A stretch of 28,517 bases of DNA from Streptomyces sp. NRRL B-1347 (GTDB taxonomy: Bacteria > Actinomycetota > Actinomycetes > Streptomycetales > Streptomycetaceae), in the NCBI RefSeq assembly GCF_000720325.1, contig NZ_JOJM01000087.1:1-28517 (forward strand), in the 5' to 3' direction. Position numbers and translations under genes: made by a program. A model generated the notes under the pieces. That model made no database searches. It was not told the origin of the DNA and saw only the letters and a program-made list of their open reading frames with translations. Shown here in pieces: positions 16,712 through 23,531 of the stretch (positions are counted from its first letter, which is position 1; each line of letters starts with the position of its first letter).

Positions 16712-17640
16712 CGGCCCCACAGGACACCACGGCGGCCCCGGCGGCCGCGCCCGACGGCCTGCCGGACGCGGCGGCCGACGGCTCCCCGCACCCGGGCGCG
16801 GCCACCGCGCCCGGCTACCGCCCGGGCCGCACGCTGCCCCTGCGCGTCGAGGCCGTCCGCCAGCTCAAGCGGCGGCGCACGCTCGTCATGGGCGGCATCC
16901 TCGCCCTGCTGCCCCTCGTGCTGCTCCTCGCGTTCGCGATCGCCGGTTCGCCGGACGGCCGCGACGACCGGGTGACGCTGATGGACACGGCCACCGCGTC
17001 GGGCGTGAACTTCGCGGCGACGTGCCTGTTCGTGTCGGCCGGGTTCCTGCTCGTCATCCCCGTCGCGCTGTTCTGCGGGGACACCGTGGCCTCCGAGGCG
17101 GGCTGGTCGAGCCTGCGCTATCTGCTCGCCGCGCCCGTGCCCAGAGCCCGGCTGCTGTGGTCCAAGCTGGCGGTGGGGCTCGGGCTGAGCGCCGCCGCGA
17201 TCGTGCTGCTCCCAGTGGTCGCGCTGGCCGTCGGCACGATGGCGTACGGCTGGGGGCCGCTGGAGATCCCGACCGGCGGCGTCCTGGAGCCGGGCACGGC
17301 CGCGCGGCGCCTCGCCGTCGTCGTCGCGTACGTCTTCGCGTCCCAGCTGGTCACCGCGGGCCTCGCCTTCTGGCTCTCCACGAAGACGGACGCGCCCCTC
17401 GGCGCGGTCGGCGGGGCGGTCGGCCTGACGATCGCGGGGAACGTCCTGGACGCGGTGACCGCGCTCGGCGACTGGCGCGACTTCCTGCCCGCGCACTGGC
17501 AGTTCGCCTGGGCGGACGTCTTCCAGCCCACTCCGGAGTGGTCGGGCATGCTCCAGGGCACGGCCCTGTCGGTGACATACGCGCTGGTGCTCTTCGCGCT
17601 CGCCTTCCGGGGGTTCGCCCGCAAGGACGTGGTGTCCTAG
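16708..17640 (+). CDS. ABC-2 type transporter permease
   Basis: A 310-residue membrane protein. After an Ala/Pro/Gly-rich cytosolic start of about 45 residues come about six hydrophobic segments, the first at about 60-80 (VMGGILALLPLVLLLAFAIAG). The loop GDTVASEAGWSSLRYLLAAPVPRARLLWSK is the usual ABC-2 coupling region (gate between helices 2 and 3). GTG 16708 overlaps the preceding TGA (GTGA) and follows GGAGGAGG at a 6-nt spacer, so it is translationally coupled to the hydrolase-ATPase fusion and is surely its partner. Its stop lies tail-to-tail with the next gene. Confidence 0.9.
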   Translation: MTAPQDTTAAPAAAPDGLPDAAADGSPHPGAATAPGYRPGRTLPLRVEAVRQLKRRRTLVMGGILALLPLVLLLAFAIAGSPDGRDDRVTLMDTATASGVNFAATCLFVSAGFLLVIPVALFCGDTVASEAGWSSLRYLLAAPVPRARLLWSKLAVGLGLSAAAIVLLPVVALAVGTMAYGWGPLEIPTGGVLEPGTAARRLAVVVAYVFASQLVTAGLAFWLSTKTDAPLGAVGGAVGLTIAGNVLDAVTALGDWRDFLPAHWQFAWADVFQPTPEWSGMLQGTALSVTYALVLFALAFRGFARKDVVS

Positions 17641-19310
17641 GGCCTGCCGAGGCCGCACAGTTCGCGTTCCGCCCGCACCGGATCGTTCGGGAAGCGGAAC
17701 GCCGTGCGCTCCAGGGCGCCCCCGACGTTGCGCAGGAAGCGCCCCGCCGTGAGGGGCTCGCGGGTGGCCGCGCGGAGTTCGGCCAGCGGGCCGCAGCCCA
17801 GGGCGCGGCGGGCGGCTGCCACCCGCGCCGGGTCCATGCCGGGCGGCAGGTCGCCCGTGCCCCGGTCGGCGACGATCCACTCGTCGGGCAGCCGCTTGTC
17901 GTGGCCCACGCGCGCGTGGGCGATGCGCTCGGAGTGGGCGGCCAGCGGATAGGCGAGCCCGATCGGGTCGAGGGCGGCGCCGTCGAGGGGGATGACGGTG
18001 CCGTTCAGGCCGAGGGTGGCGTAGGCGCCGGTCACGGCGGGCGCCGCGCCCTCGACGCGGGTGCGGGCCAGGAACAGCGCGGGCGCCCCGACGTGCGCGG
18101 CGTGCCGCACCTCGCGCGCGTACGCGGCGTTGCCCCGGAACCCGGCGAAGGTGTGCCGCAGCGGGTGTGCGGCCGCGTTCTGCCGCACGTACACGCCGCG
18201 CTCGTCCGCGACGCCGCGCGGCCCGATCAGACCCTCGTACGGGATCCGCAGCGAGGCCGCGCAGACCAGCGCCCACGCCCCGACGCCGACCGTCGTGAGG
18301 GTCCACGCGCGCGTGGCGGGCACCACGAACACCGGCAGGACCAGCAGGAGAAGGCCCGGCAGGAACATCCGGGCGTGCATGAAGTCCCCGCCGACCTTGA
18401 CGACGTACGCCCAGCACAAGGCCCCCGCGACGACGGGCGCGAGCGCGGGCACCAGGGGCACGGCGGGCCCGGGCCGCCCGCCGTGCCGCGCGGGCAGCAC
18501 GGCGGCGAGCACGAACAGGGCGGGCAGCCACAGCAGATACGGCCCGGCGAAGTCCGCGAGATAGGCGGCCCCGCGCCCCCACAGGCTGGACGAGGCCTCC
18601 TTGGTGACGCCGGGCAGCGGCATGAGGTGCCCGTAGTAGCCCATGCGGAAGACCTCGTAGGCGACGGGCAGCGCGCCCGCGGCGGCCGCACCGGCGAGCG
18701 CGCCGCGCCGCGAGGGGCGCGCGCTCAGCCACTGCGCGCCGAGGAACACGGCGGACACCAGGGCGAGATCGGGCCGCACGAGCGGCCCGAGGCCGAGGAC
18801 GAACGCGGTGCCCAGCGCGCGCGGACGGACCACGAGCAGCAGCCAGGCGCCCGCGATCCAGCAGGTGGCGAGCCCCGTCTCCAGGCCGGACGTGGCGAAG
18901 TCCCACACGGGCGGAAGCGCGAGCGGCACCAGCGCGCCGAGCGGCAGGAGCGGACCGCCGGACGGCCCCGTGCGCAGCCGCGCCGCGCCCCACGCGGCGA
19001 GCGCGAACCCGGCCGCCGTGAGCAGCAGCCCGCCGTACACGGCGGCCGTCACCACGTCGACGCCCGGCAGACCGGCGAGGACGAGCAGCCACTGCCACAG
19101 CGTGCCCGTCGAGGCCTCGGCGCGCTCGCCCGCGTTGAACACCGGCCCGTTCCCGGCGAGGACCTGCCGGACGGTCCGGACGTAGATGTGCCCGTCGTCG
19201 GACATCCAGCGCCGCTGGTACCCCGCCCAGACGACGGCGAGCGCGGGCAGCAGACAGACGAAGGGCCGAAAGGGCTGCCGGGACCGGACGGGAGCGTGCA
19301 TGGATGTCAT
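17637..19310 (-). CDS. AftB-like GT-C glycosyltransferase (terminal arabinofuranosyltransferase family)
   Basis: A multi-span membrane protein of about 557 residues with a C-terminal extracytoplasmic domain. The first loop carries the GT-C acidic motif (Asp38-Asp39) in RRWMSDDGHIYVRTVRQVLA, followed by GNGPVFNAGERAEASTGTLW. From memory, mycobacterial AftB has a closely similar pattern here, at DFATSGLETGL, at VAYEVFRMGYYGHLMPLPG and at GGDFMHARM. AftB adds the terminal beta-1,2 arabinofuranose of arabinogalactan from decaprenyl-phosphoryl arabinose. Streptomyces does not make that polymer, so the acceptor is unknown. The start is uncertain: ATG 19310 or 19301, neither with a ribosome binding site. 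The stop codon shares the palindrome CTAG with the permease stop. Confidence 0.78.
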   Translation of the reverse strand: MTSMHAPVRSRQPFRPFVCLLPALAVVWAGYQRRWMSDDGHIYVRTVRQVLAGNGPVFNAGERAEASTGTLWQWLLVLAGLPGVDVVTAAVYGGLLLTAAGFALAAWGAARLRTGPSGGPLLPLGALVPLALPPVWDFATSGLETGLATCWIAGAWLLLVVRPRALGTAFVLGLGPLVRPDLALVSAVFLGAQWLSARPSRRGALAGAAAAGALPVAYEVFRMGYYGHLMPLPGVTKEASSSLWGRGAAYLADFAGPYLLWLPALFVLAAVLPARHGGRPGPAVPLVPALAPVVAGALCWAYVVKVGGDFMHARMFLPGLLLLVLPVFVVPATRAWTLTTVGVGAWALVCAASLRIPYEGLIGPRGVADERGVYVRQNAAAHPLRHTFAGFRGNAAYAREVRHAAHVGAPALFLARTRVEGAAPAVTGAYATLGLNGTVIPLDGAALDPIGLAYPLAAHSERIAHARVGHDKRLPDEWIVADRGTGDLPPGMDPARVAAARRALGCGPLAELRAATREPLTAGRFLRNVGGALERTAFRFPNDPVRAERELCGLGRP

Positions 19311-19335
19311 GCACGGTACTTCGGCGCAGGTCAGC

Positions 19336-19395
19336 GGGTCCTTGAATGGGTCCTTGAAGGGGTTCTGGCCGGGTTCCGGACGGGTTCTGGCCGGG
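19336..19395. repeat. Five degenerate 11-12-bp tandem repeats
   Basis: Two 12-mers GGGTCCTTGAAT/G (19336-19359) are followed by three 11-mers, GGGTTCTGGCC, GGGTTCCGGAC and GGGTTCTGGCC (19360-19392), and a final GGG. The array fills most of the gap between the SCP2 gene stop and the AftB-like gene start on the same strand, so it would be in the transcript leader of the latter. Confidence 0.8.
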
Positions 19396-19417
19396 CTTTG
19401 ACGAGGGACCGGCGCCC

Positions 19418-19891
19418 TCACGCCTTGGGGATGTCGAAGTACCGGGTGAGCCCCGCGGCGAGCGCCACGTCGCCCACGACCTTGAGCCTGCGGCTCATGA
19501 ACAGGCCGACGGGGTTCGCGTTGCCGGACACCAGCTTGAGGAACTCCGCGTCGCCCATGACCAGCGTCACGCGCGGTTTCGCCGCCGAGCGCCCCTCGCG
19601 GACCGCGCACGCGCCCTCCGCGATGTCCGTCTCGTACACCGCGTCCTCGACGTCCCCGCTCCCCGTGACCTGCCAGCGGATCAGCGCCTCCAGCGAGCCC
19701 GCGGCCTCCGGCCTGAACTGCCGTTCCATGCGTGTGAAGACCTCCCGCAGGACGCGGGCGCGCAGCGGGGCGTCCGTCGCGATCGCGTCGATCTCCTTGC
19801 CGGAGAGGCCCTTCACGATCCGTGCGAACTCCTCGGGCGTGACACTGGAGAAGTCGAGCCCCGCGATTCCGTCGGCCTTGTCCGTCCCCAT
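19418..19891 (-). CDS. SCP2 sterol-carrier-domain protein
   Basis: A 157-residue cytosolic protein with one SCP2-like fold, which binds lipids or acyl-CoA in a hydrophobic pocket. Supporting stretches are IRWQVTGSGDVEDAVYETDI, PRVTLVMGDAEFLKLVSGNANPVGLFMSRRLKVVGD and ARYFDIPKA-like ending (TRYFDIPKA). The stretch GNANPVGLFMSRRLKVVGD, where a bound ligand would be closed in, is typical of the family. ATG 19891 was chosen because AAGGAG lies 7 nt upstream; the frame continues further but through the operator. It is divergent from a TetR regulator across a 32-bp palindrome, and the acyl-CoA synthetase nearby carries a similar site, pointing to a lipid-handling role. Confidence 0.85.
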   Translation of the reverse strand: MGTDKADGIAGLDFSSVTPEEFARIVKGLSGKEIDAIATDAPLRARVLREVFTRMERQFRPEAAGSLEALIRWQVTGSGDVEDAVYETDIAEGACAVREGRSAAKPRVTLVMGDAEFLKLVSGNANPVGLFMSRRLKVVGDVALAAGLTRYFDIPKA

Positions 19892-19900
19892 CGCAAGCTC

Positions 19901-19932
19901 CTTACCACGAAGTAAACTTACTGGGAGGTAAG
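19901..19932. promoter_or_regulatory. 32-bp TetR-type palindrome between the SCP2 and tetR genes
   Basis: CTTACC (19901-19906) and GGTAAG (19927-19932) are inverted around 19916.5; AGTAA (19911-19915) and TTACT (19918-19922) are inverted around the same centre. Twelve of 16 half-site positions are symmetric. It lies in the 70-bp divergent gap, so the TetR protein probably represses itself and the SCP2 gene. A related site is in front of the acyl-CoA synthetase gene. Confidence 0.8.
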
Positions 19933-19961
19933 GTAGGCCCGGATCAAGGAGGCTGACAAGG

Positions 19962-20648
19962 GTGGGCGATACGCCACGGGAGCGCAGGCGGCGCGTTCCG
20001 CGCAAGGAGCGCGAGCAGCAGATGATCGACGTGGCGGTCCAGGTCTTCGCCAAGCGGGGCTATCACGCCGCTTCGGTCGACGAGATCGCCGAACTCGCCG
20101 GGATCTCCAAGCCGATGGTGTACCTCTATCTCGACTCCAAGGAAGGCCTGTTCCTCGCCTGTCTGCGACGGGAGGCCGACCGGCTGGTGGCGGCGTTCCA
20201 GGGGGCGGCCCGGGAGGCGGCGGGCGGCGGGGCCGACGACGGCACGGGCCGGGGCGCGCCCGAAGTCCGGCTGCACGCCGGGCTGCTCGCCTTCTTCGCC
20301 TTCGTGGCCGAGCACCGCGACAGCTGGGTGGTGCTCCACCGCCAGGCGTCGGAGCTGAGCGAGACGATCGCGGCCGCCGTCGCCGAGGCGCGCCGCGCGG
20401 TGATGGCGCAGGTCGCGGAGCTCGTCCGGGCGGGCATCGAGGAGAGTGCGACGGCCTCGCAACTCACCGAGCGGGACGCCGACTTCGTCGCCCACGCCCT
20501 GGTCGGCGCCGCCGACTCGCTCACCGACTGGATGGCCCGCAACCCCGACCAGTCGCCGGAGGGCGTCACCCTGCGCCTGATGAACATGGTCTGGGTCGGG
20601 ATGGGCCGGGTCCTGGAGGGGGAGGTCTGGGTTCCGGCCCGCGCGTGA
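19962..20648 (+). CDS. TetR-family regulator of a lipid module
   Basis: A 228-residue repressor-type protein. After a basic N-terminus, the helix-turn-helix occupies about residues 37-58 (ASVDEIAELAGISKPMVYLY), and the all-helical remainder (FVAEHRDSWVVLHRQASE, then ADSLTDWM) is the ligand-binding and dimer part. GTG 19962 follows AAGGAGG at a 9-nt spacer. The ligand is probably a fatty acyl-CoA or similar lipid, inferred from the neighbours. The last codons are inside the first unit of a 26-bp tandem repeat, so the C-terminus (ARA) may be a product of repeat growth. Confidence 0.9.
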   Translation: MGDTPRERRRRVPRKEREQQMIDVAVQVFAKRGYHAASVDEIAELAGISKPMVYLYLDSKEGLFLACLRREADRLVAAFQGAAREAAGGGADDGTGRGAPEVRLHAGLLAFFAFVAEHRDSWVVLHRQASELSETIAAAVAEARRAVMAQVAELVRAGIEESATASQLTERDADFVAHALVGAADSLTDWMARNPDQSPEGVTLRLMNMVWVGMGRVLEGEVWVPARA

Positions 20649-20727
20649 CACCGGCGGACGGCGCCCGCGCGTGACACCGGCGGACGGCGCCCGCGCGTGA
20701 CACCGGCGGACGGCGCCCGCGGGTGAC
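20641..20727. repeat. Three perfect 26-bp tandem repeats at the tetR stop
   Basis: Units begin at 20641, 20667 and 20693 and are identical; a partial fourth begins at 20719. Each unit starts GCGCGTGACACCGG and so carries the TGA stop of tetR again. The first unit supplies the real stop codon (20646-20648). Identical copies indicate recent slippage. Confidence 0.9.
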
Positions 20728-20791
20728 GCCCGCGCGGCGCCCTGAGCCTGCCCGCCCCTCCCGGGTCCTCCCCGGACTTCTGCGCGACCCA

Positions 20792-20833
20792 TTGAATTTC
20801 CCCTACGCACCGGTAAGTTGACCGAAAAGTAAG
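20792..20833 (+). promoter_or_regulatory. Second TetR-type site with promoter before the acyl-CoA synthetase
   Basis: The 32 bp at 20802-20833 align without gaps to the operator at 19901-19932 with 18 identities, including the right-hand GTAAG and the internal GTAA in the same register. GGTAAG (20812-20817) and AGTAAG (20828-20833) are 16 bp apart, the same distance as AGTAA and GGTAAG in the first site. A TTGAAT hexamer (20792-20797) could be the -35, so the site would overlap the promoter. Symmetry is weaker than in the first site. Confidence 0.6.
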
Positions 20834-20884
20834 TACGCGACGGGCGCGCACCGCACATCAGCGCGCCCGTGCCGCGAGCGCGCC

Positions 20885-20970
20885 CGTACCGCACGCACCT
20901 CCACCGCACGCACTCGTACCGCACGCACCTCCACCGCACGCACTCCTACCGCACGCACCCGCATCCGCAC
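20885..20970 (+). repeat. Two perfect 30-bp tandem repeats plus a partial third in a leader
   Basis: Units at 20885-20914 and 20915-20944 are identical, and a diverged third runs to about 20970. Each contains two ACCGCACGCAC submotifs. The array lies between the predicted promoter (about 20792-20833) and the start codon at 20995, so it would be a C/A-rich, probably unstructured 5' leader. The frame is open through it and could encode a Tyr-Arg-Thr-His-rich stretch from GTG 20869, but no ribosome binding site supports that start. The rest of the 346-bp gap is the 26-bp repeat array and the promoter region. Confidence 0.85.
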
Positions 20971-20994
20971 CACGGACACGTACCGGGAGCCGTC

Positions 20995-22914
20995 ATGGGC
21001 GTACGCAAGGACTTGAAGAAGGCGCGGCGCCACACCGAGCTGGCCGACCGCGCCAAGGTCGAACTCGTCCGGGACGAACACGGCGTGGTGCGTGAGGCCC
21101 GCACGCCCGCCCTCGCCGCGGAGGCCACGCACGGCAGCGCCGCCGACATCCCCTTCACCAACGCCGTCGAGGCCCCCGACGCCGTGGTGCTGCGCCGCAA
21201 GGAGGCGGGCCGGTGGCGGCCCGTGACGGCCGCCGCGTTCGCCCGCGAGGTCACCGCCGCCGCGAAGGGCCTGATCGCGGCCGGGCTCGAACCGGGCGGC
21301 AGGGTCGCCCTGATGTCCCGTACGCGCTACGAGTGGGCGGTGCTCGACTTCGCCGTCTGGGCGGCGGGCGGCCAGACGGTGCCCGTGTACGCGACGTCGT
21401 CGGCCGCGCAGATCGAGTGGATCGTCCGGGACTCCGGCCCGAGCCTGCTCTTCGCCGAGACCGCGGAGAACGCGGCGACCGCGCGGGAGGCGGTCGCGGA
21501 CCTCGGCGCGCCGCCGGACGTCCGGACGATCGACGACGGCGCGGTCCTCGAACTCGCCGAGCGGGGACAGGAGGTGAGCGACGAGGAGGTCGCCAAGCGG
21601 CGCGCGGCGCTCACCCCCGACACCATCGCGACGATCTGCTACACCTCCGGCACCACGGGGCGCCCCAAGGGCTGCGTCCTCACCCACGGCAACCTGCACG
21701 CCGAGGCGGCCAACACCGTCGACCTGCTGTACCCCGTCTTCAAGGCGATCACCGGCCAGCAGGCCGCCACGCTGCTCTTCCTGCCCCTCGCCCACATCCT
21801 GGGCCGCAGCATCCAGATCGCCTGCATGCTCGCCCGCATCGAACTGGGCCACTGCCCGAGCATCAAGCCGGACGAGCTGCGGCCCGAACTGCGGGCGTTC
21901 CGGCCGACGTTCGTCGTCGGCGTGCCGTACCTCTTCGAGAAGATCCACGACACCGGGCGCGCGACCGCGGAGCGGATCGGCCGGGGCGCCTCCTTCGACC
22001 GCGCGGAGCGGATCGGCGTGCGCTTCGCCGAGGCGTACCTGAGCAAGTTCCTCGGCACCGGACGCGGCCCGTCCGCCGGGCTCTACCTCGGCTGGGCGCT
22101 GTACGACCTGCTCGTCTACCGGCGCATCCGCAAGGAGGTCGGCGGCCGTCTGCGCTACGCCATCAGCGGCGGCTCCCCGCTCGACAAACAGCTCAACCTG
22201 TTCTTCTACGCCGCCGGAATCATCATCTACGAAGGCTACGGACTCACCGAGACCACCGCGGCCGCCACGATCATCCCGCCGCTGCGGCCCCGCCCGGGCA
22301 CCGTCGGCCTGCCGGTGCCCGGCACCGCCGTGCGCATCGCGGACGACGGCGAGGTGCTCATCAAGGGCGGCATCGTCTTCACCTCGTACTGGAACAACCA
22401 GGACGCCACCGAAGCCGTCCTGACCGGCGACTGGTTCGCCACCGGCGACCTGGGCGCCCTCGACGAGGGCGGCTACCTCACCATCACCGGCCGCAAGAAG
22501 GACATCATCGTCACCAGCGGCGGCAAGAACGTCTCGCCCGCCGTCCTGGAGGACCGGCTGCGCGGCCGCGCCCTCGTCGGCCAGTGCATCGTCGTCGGCG
22601 ACAACCGCTCCTACATCGCCGCGCTGATCACCCTCGACCCGGAGGCCGTGGCGCACTGGCTGGCCGTCCGCAAGCGCCCCGCGGACACCCCGCAGGCCGA
22701 GCTGTGCCGCGACCCGAAGCTCCTCGCGGACCTCCAGAAGGCCGTGGACCACGCCAACGAGGCCGTGTCACGCGCCGAGTCCATCCGCCGCTTCGCGGTC
22801 GTGGCGGGGGAGTTCAGCGAGGAGAACGGCCTGCTCACCCCGTCCCTGAAGATCAAAAGGCGCGCGGTGGAGCAGGCGTACGAGCAGGAGATCGAGGCGC
22901 TCTACCGCGGCTGA
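20995..22914 (+). CDS. Long-chain acyl-CoA synthetase (AMP-forming)
   Basis: A 639-residue adenylate-forming ligase that activates a fatty acid with ATP and joins it to CoA. The P-loop-like YTSGTTGRPKG is at 216-226. Later come YEGYGLTETTAA, GDWFATGDLG and GRKKDIIVTSGGKNVSP, and near the end SLKIKRR with the catalytic lysine region. Length and motif order are those of bacterial long-chain (FAA1/FadD15-like) enzymes. ATG 20995 follows GGGAG at about 6 nt; longer in-frame starts run through the repeat array and are not supported. A TetR-type site upstream links it to the SCP2/TetR genes. It converges with marR. Confidence 0.93.
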   Translation: MGVRKDLKKARRHTELADRAKVELVRDEHGVVREARTPALAAEATHGSAADIPFTNAVEAPDAVVLRRKEAGRWRPVTAAAFAREVTAAAKGLIAAGLEPGGRVALMSRTRYEWAVLDFAVWAAGGQTVPVYATSSAAQIEWIVRDSGPSLLFAETAENAATAREAVADLGAPPDVRTIDDGAVLELAERGQEVSDEEVAKRRAALTPDTIATICYTSGTTGRPKGCVLTHGNLHAEAANTVDLLYPVFKAITGQQAATLLFLPLAHILGRSIQIACMLARIELGHCPSIKPDELRPELRAFRPTFVVGVPYLFEKIHDTGRATAERIGRGASFDRAERIGVRFAEAYLSKFLGTGRGPSAGLYLGWALYDLLVYRRIRKEVGGRLRYAISGGSPLDKQLNLFFYAAGIIIYEGYGLTETTAAATIIPPLRPRPGTVGLPVPGTAVRIADDGEVLIKGGIVFTSYWNNQDATEAVLTGDWFATGDLGALDEGGYLTITGRKKDIIVTSGGKNVSPAVLEDRLRGRALVGQCIVVGDNRSYIAALITLDPEAVAHWLAVRKRPADTPQAELCRDPKLLADLQKAVDHANEAVSRAESIRRFAVVAGEFSEENGLLTPSLKIKRRAVEQAYEQEIEALYRG

Positions 22915-22935
22915 GCCCCCGCGGGCCCGCGCCCT

Positions 22936-22967
22936 AGTCGCAGGACTCCTCAGTCGCAGGACTCCTC
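22936..22967. repeat. 16-bp perfect tandem duplication across the marR stop
   Basis: AGTCGCAGGACTCCTC occurs twice in direct succession (22936-22951 and 22952-22967). On the minus strand the duplication turns the original end GAC-TAG into GAC-TGA, so the MarR protein keeps the same C-terminus (EESCD) and only the stop codon changes. It is a young, protein-neutral event. Confidence 0.9.
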
Positions 22968-23420
22968 CAGGTACGTGCGCGCGACGGCGCTCGCGCGCGC
23001 GGACCAGGCGGCGATCACGGCGATCTCGTCCGGAGTGAAGTCGTCGAACAGCGCCATGAGGCGCGCGTAGTACGGCTCGTAGATCTCCCGCACGCGCCCG
23101 GCGGCGGCCGGTACGGCGACGACGCGCACCCGGCGCCGGTCGGCGGGGTCCGGCTGCCGGGTCACGAACCCGCCGCGCTCCAGGCGGTTGAGGATGCCCG
23201 TCACCGCGCCCGTCGTCACGTGCGCGCGGGTGGCGAGTTCCCCCGCGGTGACCGCGTCGTCCCCGGCCTGCAGGACGTACGCGAAGCAGATCAGGTCCGT
23301 GACGGACAGGCCCAGGTTCCGCGCGAACTCCTGCTGTCCCACGACGCTCGTCGCGACGAGGTCGTCCACCGCGTTGACCACGTCCTGCGCGGACGCGCTG
23401 GGGCGGGGCTTGCCCTCCAT
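22950..23420 (-). CDS. MarR-family transcriptional regulator
   Basis: A 156-residue winged-helix dimer. The recognition part is GELATRAHVTTGAVTGILNRLERGGFV, followed by the wing RQPDPADRRRVRVVAV, and the family DxRR signature is complete. Terminal helices form the dimer interface. ATG 23420 follows AGGGA at 6 nt. Two identical CTTA-N5-TAAG sites lie directly upstream and overlap the likely promoter, so autoregulation and control of the divergent small membrane protein gene are inferred. The ligand is unknown. Confidence 0.92.
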   Translation of the reverse strand: MEGKPRPSASAQDVVNAVDDLVATSVVGQQEFARNLGLSVTDLICFAYVLQAGDDAVTAGELATRAHVTTGAVTGILNRLERGGFVTRQPDPADRRRVRVVAVPAAAGRVREIYEPYYARLMALFDDFTPDEIAVIAAWSARASAVARTYLEESCD

Positions 23421-23428
23421 TGATATCC

Positions 23429-23462
23429 CTTAGCGCCTAAGATAAATTGCTTACTTGCTAAG
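23429..23462. promoter_or_regulatory. Two MarR operator sites exactly 21 bp apart
   Basis: CTTA-GCGCC-TAAG (23429-23441) and CTTA-CTTGC-TAAG (23450-23462) have the same arms and spacer length and are displaced by 21 bp, two turns of DNA. A larger repeat, CCTTAGC (23428-23434) with GCTAAGG (23457-23463), embraces both. The AT-rich centre (GATAAATT) fits the promoter between the divergent genes. Confidence 0.75.
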
Positions 23463-23531
23463 GCATCTTACGTCCGATGCCGGTGGCGCGGCCAGGCCGT
23501 GCCGTCGGCGGGCACGGGGAGGGCGCGACAC

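Noticed and set aside
16114..19931. Leftward (16114-19314) and rightward (16701-19931) frames of over 1000 codons across the permease and AftB-like region
   Set aside because: Out-of-frame shadows of the two membrane protein genes; hydrophobic segments appear only in the chosen frames.
20869..20994. N-terminal extension of the acyl-CoA synthetase through the 30-bp repeats
   Set aside because: GTG 20869 lacks a ribosome site, while ATG 20995 has GGGAG; the extension is repetitive and not part of the family.
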